Source of the DNA: Bacillota bacterium
Lineage (GTDB): Bacteria; Bacillota; Clostridia; Lachnospirales; Lachnospiraceae
Direction of reading: 5' to 3'
DNA: 64,000 bases
NCBI GenBank assembly: GCA_023414355.1
Contig: JAEZOB010000023.1
Coordinates: 124,001-188,000 of the forward strand
This document shows, piece after piece, positions 17,522 to 25,941 of this stretch. The notes beneath the pieces were generated by a model, which did not search any database, was not told the DNA's origin, and worked only from the letters and a program-made list of their open reading frames with translations. Each line of letters starts with the position of its first letter. Positions within the stretch are counted from its first letter, which is position 1. The position numbers and the translations under genes were made by a program.

Positions 17522-17641
17522 AATAGTAAGATTAGGGATGAAATGTTCCCATGAATGAGACGCTTTCGCTCAGCTGCATTACATTTGCGAACGAAATACT
17601 CACCAGGAAACAGTTCATCTCTAGTCTTATTTTTTACTATT
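17522..17641 (+). terminator. Fold-back element doubling as terminator of the DUF523 gene
   Basis: AATAGTAA...GGATGAA(17522 on) pairs with TTCATC...TTACTATT (to 17641), an imperfect stem of about 30 bases per arm, with ATTTTTT inside the right arm. An inner region around GAGACGCTTTCGCTC can also pair. It starts 13 bases after the DUF523 stop. Confidence 0.65.
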
Positions 17642-17662
17642 TGAAGGCTGAACTATAACAGT

Positions 17663-17915
17663 GACTAGGATACGAATTTGTAAATAACTAGGATACGAAT
17701 TTGTAAATAACTAGGATAAGATTTTGTAAATAACTAGGATACGAATTTGTAAATAACTAGGATACAATTTTGTAAATAACTAGGATACGATTTTGTAAAT
17801 GACTAGGATGCAATTTAGTAAATGACTAGGATAAGATTTAGTAAATGACTAGGATGCAATTTTGTGGATGACTAGGATGTGATTTTGTAAGTGGCTTGGA
17901 TACGATTTTGTAAAT
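17663..17915. repeat. Tandem array: 11 copies of a 23-bp unit
   Basis: Eleven head-to-tail units with the approximate consensus ACTAGGATACGATTTTGTAA plus three A/T bases. ACTAGGAT is invariant in the first ten; copies 1, 2 and 4 are almost identical and copies 7-11 diverge gradually (GTGGAT, GTAAGT, GGCTTGG). The period is exactly 23 with no spacers, so this is not CRISPR. No reading frame uses it. It lies between the DUF523 terminator and the DJ-1 family gene. Confidence 0.95.
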
Positions 17916-17978
17916 TATGTTGATTTTTATACTAAATATGTTATAGTGATGTTTATTAAATAGACCAGGGGAAGGGAG

Positions 17979-18008
17979 AAGGTTATTTCGACTGAATTGA
18001 AGTAACCT
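17979..18008. other. Hairpin between tandem array and repeat element
   Basis: AGGTTA and TAACCT arms with partial pairing inside; no T-run follows. Function unknown. Confidence 0.35.
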
Positions 18009-18020
18009 CATATTAGGAAA

Positions 18021-18254
18021 GTGTGAAAAGAAATTTGAGAATACCAAATTTCTCCTGAAGAACTGCGACATGAAATCCATTGGAATTTTATGTCACACTT
18101 CTTCTTCAACTTCCAGCATTTGCGCCCGACTCTGTCGGGCATGTCTGGAAGTGTGAAAGAAAAATCACTTTCACAGTGTGAATGGAATAATATTCGCACC
18201 TGAAAGAACTCCAAATTGAAATCCATTGGAATTTCATTTTGAACTTCTTTCAGG
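18021..18254. repeat. Family II intergenic palindromic repeat (GTGTGAAA/CCATTGGAA type)
   Basis: Bounded by GTGTGAAA at 18021 and again at 18151. Contains the hairpins AGAAATTTG/CAAATTTCT, GACAT-AAATCCATTGGAATTT-ATGTC and GCCCGAC/GTCGGGC. A second long hairpin at 18199-18254 (CCTGAAAGAA/TTCTTTCAGG arms, centre CCATTGGAA) follows. The core TTCTTCTTCAACTTCCAG, the GCCCGAC hairpin and the closing GAAGTGTGAAA recur at 51508-51672, so this is a dispersed family. Confidence 0.85.
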
Positions 18255-18295
18255 TATTGTTTGTGCCGCCGTATGGCGGCGGAATGGAGAGAACT

Positions 18296-18808
18296 ATGAA
18301 AAACTATGTATTGATTTTTGAGGATTGCTGTTTTTATGAGATCGTGATTCTATGTTACTTTATGAAATTCACAAAGAAGGAAATCGTATTCTGCTCCAAG
18401 GATGGTAAAAGTGTAACCTGCATGGAGGGCTTTACTGTGGAAGCAGATATGTCGTTCCAAGATGTGAACCTAGAGGATATCGGGGCTTTCATTATCCCTG
18501 GAGGTATCATAGATAATATCAGATCTGAAAGGCTGCTCCATGTAATACAGGAGCTGAAGGAGCGTAAGGTACTGATTGCCGCTATCTGCGCAGGTGTTAA
18601 TTTGATAGAAGAGGCAGGCATTTTAGAAGGAGTACTTTCGACTCATTCCGAGGATGTGGACTGTATGAGCGATCATAATATTATAACTGCACGAGCAAAT
18701 GCTTATGTGGATTTCGCTATTGAGTTCGCCAAGAAACTAGATATGTTTGAGGATGAAAAAGATATGTTGGAAACAATAGACTTTTGGAAATACCATAAGC
18801 GGGCATAA
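18296..18808 (+). CDS. DJ-1/PfpI family protein
   Basis: 170 residues, one DJ-1/PfpI (class I glutamine amidotransferase-like) domain. The nucleophile elbow IAAICAGVNLIEEAG carries the conserved cysteine; FIIPGG earlier holds the oxyanion glycine segment. Members act as glyoxalase/deglycase-like or stress proteins; the activity here is not predictable. ATG 18296 has GGAGAG at 18286-18291. An in-frame ATG at 18284 is also possible, but the region just upstream is a GCCGCC/GGCGGC hairpin which could mask a ribosome site. The ABC exporter gene follows by 25 bases. Confidence 0.85.
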   Translation: MKNYVLIFEDCCFYEIVILCYFMKFTKKEIVFCSKDGKSVTCMEGFTVEADMSFQDVNLEDIGAFIIPGGIIDNIRSERLLHVIQELKERKVLIAAICAGVNLIEEAGILEGVLSTHSEDVDCMSDHNIITARANAYVDFAIEFAKKLDMFEDEKDMLETIDFWKYHKRA

Positions 18809-18833
18809 AATATCAATATAGGTGGTGAAAGAG

Positions 18834-20594
18834 ATGAGTAACCGGACGAAAAAGCTATTATCCTATTACAGACCGCATTTGAAGCTTTTCTTTGCGGATA
18901 TGTTTTTTGCCCTTGTGGCAGCAGGGATATCCCTGATCTTTCCGATGATCGTCAGGTACATTACGAATGAGGTTCTCACGAAATATGAGATGACACAGGC
19001 AGGACCGCTGATCCTACGGATGCTTTTTGTCATGCTTGGGTTGGCGTTACTTGAATTTGTAAGTAATTATTTTATTGCTTATAAGGGGCATATCATGGGA
19101 GCACGAATGGAGTTTTCCATGAGAAATGACTTGTTTGAACATTTCCAGAAGCTATCCTTTAACTATTATGATAACCAGAAGACAGGTCAGCTGATGTCCA
19201 GAATAACCAATGACCTTTTTGATATCTCGGAGCTATGTCATCACGGTCCTGAGGATATAGTCATTTCCGCGATTAAGATGGTGGGTGCTTTTGTTATTCT
19301 GATCAGAATCAATCTGCCTCTGACGTTATTGGTATTCGCTTTCCTTCCCCCGATGTTTGTCTTTGCCTACTATATGAGGGGTCGGATGAACAAGGCTTTT
19401 CGCAAGAATAGGGAGAGGATAGCTGAAATCAATGCACAGGTGGAGGATAATCTTTCTGGAATACGAGTAGTCAAATCTTTTGCAAATGAAGATATGGAGA
19501 TTGATAAATTTCACCAGAGCAATTCCCGTTTTGTAGAAAGCAAGCGTAACAGCTACTGGAATATGGCAGCTTTTCATTCAGGCCTCGGTCTGTTTACTGC
19601 TTTCATCAATGTGGCTATGATTGCAGGAGGCAGCCTTTTTATCAGCAAAGGAATCATTGGAATCAGTGATCTTTTAACCTTCCTGCTTTATGTGAATACC
19701 TTGATCGATCCTGTGAGGAAACTGATTAATTTCACAGAGTCCTTTCAGAACGGAATTACCGGCTTTGAACGGTTTTATGATATTCTGATGATCCTGCCGG
19801 ATATTCAGGATAGACCTCATGCTGCGGAGCTTGCACAGGTCGAGGGCAGAATCATATTTAGCAATGTCGCATTCAAATATAATGATACAGTCTCCGAGGT
19901 ATTTCGCAATATCAACCTGACAGTGGAAGCCGGAGATTACATAGCCCTGGTTGGTTCCTCCGGTGTGGGCAAGACAACAATGTGCAGTCTGATTCCCAGA
20001 TTCTATGAGGTGTCTGACGGCAGCATTACCATTGATGGTAAAGATATACGAGACATTACAATCAAATCGTTAAGAAGAAATATCGGTGTTGTACAGCAGG
20101 AGGTCTATCTGTTCGCCGGAACCGTCATGGATAATATCCGCTACGGCAAACCGGAGGCTACAGAGGAAGAGATCATCGAAGCCGCGAAGAATGCCAATGC
20201 ACATGATTTTATTTCGGAGCTGCCTGACGGATATGACACTTATATTGGTCAAAGGGGTATCAAGCTATCGGGCGGGCAGAAGCAGAGGCTCAGTATTGCC
20301 AGAGTATTCTTAAAGAATCCTCCGATCCTGATCTTCGATGAGGCAACCTCCTCCTTAGATAATGAAAGCGAAAAAGTGGTTCAGGATTCCTTAGAGAAGT
20401 TGGCAAAGGACAGAACGACCTTTGTGATTGCACACAGGCTTTCCACTATCAAGAACGCGAAGAAGATTCTGGTACTGACCGAGGAAGGCATCAAGGAAAC
20501 CGGTACTCATGAGCAGCTGCTGGCGCTGAACGGTATCTATGCAGGACTCTACCGCATGACCTACAAGAATAAGCGGGATAGCGAAGGAGAATAA
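18834..20594 (+). CDS. ABC exporter, fused permease and ATPase (MsbA/LmrA type)
   Basis: 586 residues: a six-helix transmembrane domain (about 20-320), then a nucleotide-binding domain with Walker A GSSGVGKTTM near 372, signature LSGGQKQR near 478, Walker B ILIFDEATSSLD and the H-loop histidine in IAHRLST. Half-transporters of this class work as dimers exporting lipids, drugs or peptides. As only one is encoded here it would act as a homodimer. AGGTGGTG fits ATG 18834; in-frame GTG 18822 lies within the ribosome site. The substrate is unknown. The stop codon is inside the left arm of the fold-back element starting at 20591. Confidence 0.93.
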   Translation: MSNRTKKLLSYYRPHLKLFFADMFFALVAAGISLIFPMIVRYITNEVLTKYEMTQAGPLILRMLFVMLGLALLEFVSNYFIAYKGHIMGARMEFSMRNDLFEHFQKLSFNYYDNQKTGQLMSRITNDLFDISELCHHGPEDIVISAIKMVGAFVILIRINLPLTLLVFAFLPPMFVFAYYMRGRMNKAFRKNRERIAEINAQVEDNLSGIRVVKSFANEDMEIDKFHQSNSRFVESKRNSYWNMAAFHSGLGLFTAFINVAMIAGGSLFISKGIIGISDLLTFLLYVNTLIDPVRKLINFTESFQNGITGFERFYDILMILPDIQDRPHAAELAQVEGRIIFSNVAFKYNDTVSEVFRNINLTVEAGDYIALVGSSGVGKTTMCSLIPRFYEVSDGSITIDGKDIRDITIKSLRRNIGVVQQEVYLFAGTVMDNIRYGKPEATEEEIIEAAKNANAHDFISELPDGYDTYIGQRGIKLSGGQKQRLSIARVFLKNPPILIFDEATSSLDNESEKVVQDSLEKLAKDRTTFVIAHRLSTIKNAKKILVLTEEGIKETGTHEQLLALNGIYAGLYRMTYKNKRDSEGE

Positions 20595-20956
20595 AACAGC
20601 CGTAATATGTATGAAAGATATTTGATTTCATGAAGAAGAGGCTCTTTCAAATAGTGGCAGAATAGAAACCAAGGGACTGTTTCAAAATTATATCTAAAAG
20701 CCAAGGTAAGGATAATATGCATCCCATAATGCACTGTTTGACGAACAGAATACTGATATTGTGTGATCAGAAGCGAACATTTATGTTCGATTATGACATA
20801 CAGTATCAGCATTCTGTCCGGGAATCAGTGTGTGAGGGATGCTGTTATTCTTACCTTGGCTGATTACATATATGAAGCAGTCCCTTGTTTTCTATTCACA
20901 ATGATATAAAAGAGCCTCGTTAGCAAAATTTTCATACATATTCCGGCTGTTTTTAT
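20591..20956. repeat. Long fold-back element, family I copy 2 (366 bp)
   Basis: Left arm ATAAAACAGCCG with AATATGTATGAAA matches the complement at 20928-20956. Successive inner arm pairs are AAGAGGCTCTTT/AAAGAGCC, CCAAGGGACTGTTTCA/TGAAGCAGTCCCTTG, AGCCAAGGTAAG/CTTACCTTGGCT and ATGCATCCC/GGGATG, around inner hairpins such as CGAACAT/ATGTTCG. The part at 20719-20748 is the inverted counterpart of 11712-11741. It begins in the ABC exporter stop codon. The rest of the gap to the sigma factor gene (20957-21129) holds its leader. Confidence 0.85.
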
Positions 20957-21129
20957 GGAACGCTTTTCATTATTGCAACGTCTAATAGTTAAGAAAGGAA
21001 AGATAGCTGCTTTATGCATCCGATTTTATCATTTACATCGTCCAGGGTTACATGTATACTATATTTTAGCTATGCAGGAAGATTTGCGACAGACGATAAT
21101 AATAAGGTATAGTATAGGGGGATATTAGG

Positions 21130-21681
21130 ATGCAGAAGGATACACCTAAGGATCTCCTGGAGAAAGTACCGGAGTATGATATAGAGACCCTAATGAGGCA
21201 ATATGGCAATGATGTACTGCGAACGGCTTACATGTATGTCAAGGATATTCATACTGCGGAGGACATTTTTCAGGATGTCTTTATCAAAGTCAATCAGAAG
21301 CTGGCAACCTTTGAAGGAAATTCAAGTATTAAAACCTGGATTATTCGAATTACCATTAATACTTGCAAGGACTATATAAAAAGTGCCTGGAACCGGCGGG
21401 TAGTACCGATGATGGAATATCAGGAGGATGCGATTGTCAGTGAGACAGATTACGACGAAGTTGAGAAAAAGGATACGAAAGAATTGATCAAGAAAACAGT
21501 TCTTTCTTTACCGGCTAAATATAAGGATGTTGTACTATGTGTTTATTTTCAGGAAATGACAATTACGGAGGCGGCACAGACGCTAAATATTGCCGAAGGG
21601 ACCGCGAAAAGCAGATTGTCACGAGCCCGGTTGAAGCTAAAATCTATGTTAGAAGGGAGGATTTCAGATGAGTTATCATAA
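21130..21681 (+). CDS. ECF-type RNA polymerase sigma factor
   Basis: 183 residues. Sigma-70 region 2 (MRQYGNDVLRTAYMYVKDIHTAEDIFQDVFIKV) and region 4 (LSLPAKYKDVVLCVYFQEMTITEAAQTLNIAEGTAKSRLSRAR) are both clear, with a short linker, so it is an extracytoplasmic-function sigma factor. The cognate anti-sigma gene overlaps its end by 14 bases. ATG 21130 follows weak ribosome-site bases (AGGGGG at 21115-21120, TTAGG at 21125). Sigma/anti-sigma pairs of this type usually autoregulate; the signal and regulon cannot be told from the window. Confidence 0.94.
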   Translation: MQKDTPKDLLEKVPEYDIETLMRQYGNDVLRTAYMYVKDIHTAEDIFQDVFIKVNQKLATFEGNSSIKTWIIRITINTCKDYIKSAWNRRVVPMMEYQEDAIVSETDYDEVEKKDTKELIKKTVLSLPAKYKDVVLCVYFQEMTITEAAQTLNIAEGTAKSRLSRARLKLKSMLEGRISDELS

Positions 21682-22702
21682 TAGGAATAAGGATAGAAAG
21701 AATGAAATCGATGATATGGATATCAAATCGCATCTGAATACTTCTCTTGATTTAGAAGGAATCAGTGTCTCGGAGGAATTATTCCAAAGAACTCTGGCTG
21801 CAATCAAGGAGCAACAGGAACAAAGAGAAGAGCATAGCACATCAAAGGGCGAGGAAAAGTTCGGAGCAAAAATCGTTCCCTGGGGTCGTTATGTACGAAG
21901 TTTTGCAGGCGTCGCAGCTGCTTTGATTATTGTTGTTGTAGGGTATAATGTAATAAAGCAGATGCCGATTGTAAAAAATGAGACTACTTCAATGGATAGT
22001 GCAGCTCCGGAAGCAAATCTGATGATGGATCAGTCTGCTTCTGAAGAAGCAAAGACAGAAATGGCTACGGGAGAGATACCTGCAGCAGCGAGCTCAGCGG
22101 CAGATTCAACAGCGGCAACGGATGCAGATCAGGCGACCCTTGAGGCTTCGGAATATACAATCTCCGCCGAGACTTATGGCGATGTAGGCAAAGAGGGAGC
22201 ATCAGCAAAAGTAGGCAGTGCAGCAAATACTAACGGACAGGAAAGCTTAGAAGGGGAGACCCTGATCACCTCGATACCGGAGGATGAATCCAAGACCCGT
22301 GAATTCAGTACCACCCTTCGCAGCACAAATGATTCTGTTGTAACCTATAGCTTCCGCGATATCTTTGTTCCAACACCGGAGGAAGCAGAATATATCACAA
22401 TTTCAAGTAACAAGTCGGGTACCTCGATCACCCTGACTGCATTGGAGGATATTCAGGCATTTTATCTGGTCATGGATTCGCATCAGTTTACCGAAGAAGG
22501 TCAGGAGGCTTCGAATGATCAGGACTATACGGTTGAACTGAAGGATCCGAATACTCAGGCCATGTATACGATGTATTTAGGAGCGAATGTGATCGTTAAG
22601 TATACACAGGAGGACAATGTATCTGAGAGCGTGTATTACCCTGAGAATGATACACTTTTGAAGCAGGATATCGATAAGTTTTTACAGGAGTATAGTGAAT
22701 AA
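21668..22702 (+). CDS. Membrane-anchored anti-sigma factor, DUF4179-like or related
   Basis: 344 residues. A cytoplasmic N-terminal part (about 1-75) is followed by a single transmembrane helix near 76-98 (FAGVAAALIIVVVGYNVI). After this comes a long Ala/Ser/Thr/Glu-rich low-complexity stalk (about 115-200) and a folded extracellular C-terminal domain. It starts inside the sigma factor gene (14-base overlap), the usual arrangement for translational coupling of sigma and anti-sigma. The stalk-plus-sensor layout suggests it senses an envelope signal; the ligand is unknown. Confidence 0.82.
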   Translation: MSYHNRNKDRKNEIDDMDIKSHLNTSLDLEGISVSEELFQRTLAAIKEQQEQREEHSTSKGEEKFGAKIVPWGRYVRSFAGVAAALIIVVVGYNVIKQMPIVKNETTSMDSAAPEANLMMDQSASEEAKTEMATGEIPAAASSAADSTAATDADQATLEASEYTISAETYGDVGKEGASAKVGSAANTNGQESLEGETLITSIPEDESKTREFSTTLRSTNDSVVTYSFRDIFVPTPEEAEYITISSNKSGTSITLTALEDIQAFYLVMDSHQFTEEGQEASNDQDYTVELKDPNTQAMYTMYLGANVIVKYTQEDNVSESVYYPENDTLLKQDIDKFLQEYSE

Positions 22703-22770
22703 AGGCTTCAAAGATGCTTTTATCTGAAAGAGAGTACTTGATACAAAAGATACTATTCGTAACATGAAAC

Positions 22771-22880
22771 AAATAGAAAGCAACTAGAGAACCAGTAGAG
22801 AACCAGTAGAAAGCAAGTAGAAAACAAGTAGAAAACAAATAGAAAACAAATAGGATACAAGCAGAAAGCAAGTAGAAAAC
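22771..22880. repeat. Tandem array: 10 copies of an 11-bp unit
   Basis: Ten consecutive 11-base units of the form AAGTAGAAAAC with substitutions, running straight into the hairpin at 22875-22934. It makes a spurious Phe/Leu-rich frame on the minus strand. An AAGTAG-like flank is also seen beside the sister hairpin at 6371 (TATAGAAAG), but only as a single unit. Confidence 0.9.
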
Positions 22881-22934
22881 AAACGGACTAGCTTCCCTAT
22901 AGTGTAATATGGGAATGCTAGTCCGTTCGTTTTC
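22875..22934. repeat. Interspersed hairpin repeat (copy 2), possible terminator
   Basis: GAAAAC/GTTTTC and AACGGACTAGC/GCTAGTCCGTT arms with inner TTCCC/GGGAA. Inverted near-copy of the hairpin at 6371-6421. It lies between the converging anti-sigma gene and the minus-strand gene at 23021, where a bidirectional terminator is expected. Confidence 0.78.
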
Positions 22935-23020
22935 TATCCTGTACTTCTTTATAACATCTTCTTTTCTAGTTTGCTAAAGTGCTATGGCAGCTCCGGCGCT
23001 CTAGAAATGCAGTCAAAGAA

Positions 23021-23296
23021 TTAATGCTCATCCTCTGCATTATCTCCGGCTTGTTCGGGGGCAGCTTCTGCAGTCTCTGTTTTCTCACCCTCGGGACTTA
23101 GATTAATCGGAACATAGCCTCTGGAATCCTTTTCTGTTTCTTCTTCCTCTTCATCAAAATCTTCAAAATCATCCTCGAAATCATCAAAATCATCGGAAGA
23201 ATCTTTCTTAATATAGTTCTTATAGAAATAATAAGCACCGGCTACGACGGATGCCAAAGTAATCGTTCCAAATACGAATTTACCAAATTTCTTCAT
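23021..23296 (-). CDS. Small acidic membrane-anchored protein, unknown function
   Basis: 91 residues. One N-terminal transmembrane segment (FVFGTITLASVVAGAYYFY, residues 8-26), a lysine cluster, then a strongly acidic tail (DDFDDFEDDFEDFDEEEEE) that would be cytoplasmic or surface depending on orientation. Upstream of ATG 23296 the message reads AAAGGATG, a usable ribosome site. The hydrophobic anchor plus acidic tail resembles small conserved Lachnospiraceae proteins without assigned function. Confidence 0.75.
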   Translation of the reverse strand: MKKFGKFVFGTITLASVVAGAYYFYKNYIKKDSSDDFDDFEDDFEDFDEEEEETEKDSRGYVPINLSPEGEKTETAEAAPEQAGDNAEDEH

Positions 23297-23487
23297 TTAG
23301 TAATCATCCTTTCGATTTTTATTTATATACTATTATCCCATTATAATTCGGTTTTATAAAAAAATAAAGCAAAAATTCGTTATATTTGAAAATATTGCTA
23401 ATCCTAACTTTACATTTTATTTTAAATACATTATTATGAAATGGGCTGTGAGATTTGCGCAAATAAGGGAAAGGCAGGGAGAATTGA

Positions 23488-24693
23488 ATGAATGTTGGCT
23501 TATTTTCGGAGACCTATTACCCTGAGATCAACGGGGTGGCAACCTCAGTATATTTGTTAAAAAAAGAGTTGGAAAAGCGGGGACATAATGTTTATGTGTT
23601 TACGACGACGACACCCGGAGCCCCTGAGCAGGAGCATAATGTTTACCGTGTACCAAGTATTCCGTTTGTTTTTATTACAGAGCGAAGGGTAGGACTCTTT
23701 TATCATCCGAAACTTGCCCATATCATAAAGAAATTGAATCTGGACATTATTCATACCCATACGGAATTTTCCTTGGGGATTTTCGGACGTATTATGGCCA
23801 AGGAGCTGAAGCTCCCGATCGTCCATACCTATCATACAATATATGAGGATTATACACATTACCTGACCCACTTTAAAGCACTGGACAGGCGGGCCAAGGC
23901 TTTTGCCAGGACCTACACCAAGCTTTGCTGCAATACCGTGGAACAGGTAATCGTACCGACAGAGAAGACGAAGAGACTTCTGATGGCTTACAGTGTCCAT
24001 AAAGACATATCCATCGTTCCGACAGGGATTGATTTAAGTAAATTTGATCGTGATAAATATTCAGAGGATGAGATAGAAGCACTTAGAAGGAGCTATGGAA
24101 TTCAGAAAGAGGATAAGGTACTGATATACATCGGACGGGTATCCCAGGAGAAGAATATCGAAGAAATTCTTCGTGCAATGCCAGAATATATGGCTTCCAG
24201 GACGAATGTCAAGTTTGTTATTGTCGGCAGCGGACCCGAGCTCGGTAAGCTTCAGGAACGTGCATACGAACTGGGTATCGCTTCTCAGATGATTTTTACA
24301 GGCTCGAAAGCCTGGGATACGATCGGCCTGTATTATAGGCTTGGAGATGTTTTCGTCAGTGCGTCCCGTAGTGAGACTCAGGGCCTGACCTATATTGAGG
24401 CAATGGCCTCCGGTCTTCCTGTCGTGGCAAGGGAGGATAAATGCCTGGAGGATATCCTGGAACAGGGTAAAAACGGTTATACGTTTATAGACCGGGAGGG
24501 ACTTTACCACGGATTGGACCAGATATTATTCCTGGATCAGGAGACTGACTATTTAGGAAATGCACTAGATAAGGTGAGAAAGTATTCCATGCAGGAATTT
24601 GCTTATCAGGTTGAGCAAGTTTATGAAAAAGTCATGTCCCGGGACAGAGTTTTCCAAAAGCGGAAGTTGCTTCAGAATAGACGGATTGGTTAA
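23488..24693 (+). CDS. GT4-family glycosyltransferase (diacylglycerol glucosyltransferase-like)
   Basis: 401 residues with GT-B fold. The N-terminus MNVGLFSETYYPEINGVATSV is that of Firmicute 1,2-diacylglycerol 3-glucosyltransferases that make glycolipid anchors for lipoteichoic acid. The C-terminal donor-binding half has VLIYIGRVSQEKNIE and the EX7E-like block SRSETQGLTYIEAMASGLP. It therefore probably transfers a sugar from a nucleotide donor to a membrane lipid; acceptor identity is inference. GGGAG before ATG 23488 is a good ribosome site. Confidence 0.88.
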   Translation: MNVGLFSETYYPEINGVATSVYLLKKELEKRGHNVYVFTTTTPGAPEQEHNVYRVPSIPFVFITERRVGLFYHPKLAHIIKKLNLDIIHTHTEFSLGIFGRIMAKELKLPIVHTYHTIYEDYTHYLTHFKALDRRAKAFARTYTKLCCNTVEQVIVPTEKTKRLLMAYSVHKDISIVPTGIDLSKFDRDKYSEDEIEALRRSYGIQKEDKVLIYIGRVSQEKNIEEILRAMPEYMASRTNVKFVIVGSGPELGKLQERAYELGIASQMIFTGSKAWDTIGLYYRLGDVFVSASRSETQGLTYIEAMASGLPVVAREDKCLEDILEQGKNGYTFIDREGLYHGLDQILFLDQETDYLGNALDKVRKYSMQEFAYQVEQVYEKVMSRDRVFQKRKLLQNRRIG

Positions 24694-24741
24694 CCAAATA
24701 CCGGCTGACACGGATGAGATAATCTAAGAAAGGGAAACAGG

Positions 24742-25677
24742 ATGAAGAGGGTAGAAGTAGCAGAACAATTATTTAGTGAAGGCTATAACTGTTCACAGTC
24801 TGTATTTGCGGCCTTTAGTGATTATTATGGAATTGACCGTGATACGGCGCTCAAGCTTTCCGCGTCCTTTGGCGGCGGTGTTGGCCGCATGAGGGAGGTT
24901 TGCGGAGCCGTATCCGGTATGTGTATGATTGCCGGACTTGAGACAGGCTCTGTGAAGCAAATGGATGATGAAGGAAAGAAGTATAACTATGAAGTGGTTC
25001 AACTCTTATCGGAGGAATTTAAGAAGCTGAGCGGTTCTATCCTATGTCGTGAGCTGCTTGGATTGGACAATAGTACACTTAAGACAGCAACTCCTGAACC
25101 CAGGACGAAACAATATTACAATACCAGACCCTGCTCTCAGCTGGTGAAAGACGCAGCAGAGATCATAGAACATGTATTGTACGCAGTCACTCCTTTGGAA
25201 GTCTCGACAGAGGAGCTCCAAAGAGAAACAGCTGCTCTTGCTGAGGAGATTTGGCACGAGCATTATGATACGCTTCTCGGGAAAGCTCAGGTGGATTACA
25301 TGGTAGCGAGATTTCAGACGGAGGCTGCAATCAGAGGGCAAATCGAGCAGGAAGGCTATGAGTATTACCTTTTAAAATGCTTTGGGGGTACCTGTGGTTA
25401 TCTGTCTGTGAAGAAAGAAAAGGATGACCTGTTTTTAAGTAAGTTCTACATTGCTAAGAAGTATAGGGGAAGAGGCTTCGCACGTCAAGCTATGAATTTT
25501 CTGGAAAATGTGTGCCGAGATAATCGACTTTCAAGGATAAGGCTGACAGTTAACCGGCATAATGAGAACAGTATCAAAGTATATCAAAGCCTTGGTTTTA
25601 AACAAACTGGGGAGAAGGTTACTGAGATTGGTGAAGGTTTTGTGATGGATGATTATCTGATGGAAAAAGCACTTTAG
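24742..25677 (+). CDS. Fusion: C_GCAxxG_C_C redox domain plus GNAT acetyltransferase
   Basis: 311 residues. Residues 1 to about 140 match the C_GCAxxG_C_C family (EGYNCSQSVFAAFSDYYG, FGGGVGRMREVCGAVSGMCMIAG, RPCSQLVKDAAEI), a cysteine-rich, probably metal- or redox-active domain of unknown function. Residues from about 150 are a GNAT N-acetyltransferase (AEEIWHEHYDTLLGKAQVDYM, FYIAKKYRGRGFARQAM with the acetyl-CoA loop, YQSLGFKQTGE). The two are normally separate proteins. The gene follows the glycosyltransferase by 48 bases with AAAGGGAAACAGG upstream. Confidence 0.87.
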   Translation: MKRVEVAEQLFSEGYNCSQSVFAAFSDYYGIDRDTALKLSASFGGGVGRMREVCGAVSGMCMIAGLETGSVKQMDDEGKKYNYEVVQLLSEEFKKLSGSILCRELLGLDNSTLKTATPEPRTKQYYNTRPCSQLVKDAAEIIEHVLYAVTPLEVSTEELQRETAALAEEIWHEHYDTLLGKAQVDYMVARFQTEAAIRGQIEQEGYEYYLLKCFGGTCGYLSVKKEKDDLFLSKFYIAKKYRGRGFARQAMNFLENVCRDNRLSRIRLTVNRHNENSIKVYQSLGFKQTGEKVTEIGEGFVMDDYLMEKAL

Positions 25678-25789
25678 AGCTTTACTTGTAGGTAATTAGA
25701 ACCAAAAACAGGCAGTTAAGAAAAAATTAAACATTACGACAAGATTTTGACATTAAAGATATGATATGATACCATATATAGTAATAAAT

Positions 25790-25895
25790 GCGAAGCAAAA
25801 GACTGCTTTGCACTATGGAAGAACTGTGAAGAATCACAACGTGAATTTATGATACATCAATTCATGCATGTGGTGCTCATTTCTGGTTCTTTATT
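25790..25895. repeat. Degenerate palindromic repeat in the leader of the Ig-like protein gene
   Basis: Starts with the hairpin GCGAAGCA/TGCTTTGC (25790-25811). It then carries CACTATGGAAGAACTG, the same string as at 60147 in the element near 60089-60235, followed by short inverted arms (GAATT/AATTC). Probably a decayed member of family II. Confidence 0.45.
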
Positions 25896-25941
25896 TAAAT
25901 GATATAGTTTATACATTAATGCAAATCAGGAGGCGGGTAGA

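Noticed and set aside
17663..17915. Possible CRISPR array
   Set aside because: The 23-base units are contiguous with no spacers, and there are no cas genes nearby.
22596..22871. 91-residue minus-strand reading frame
   Set aside because: It is Phe/Leu-rich low-complexity translation of the 11-bp tandem array, with no ribosome site.
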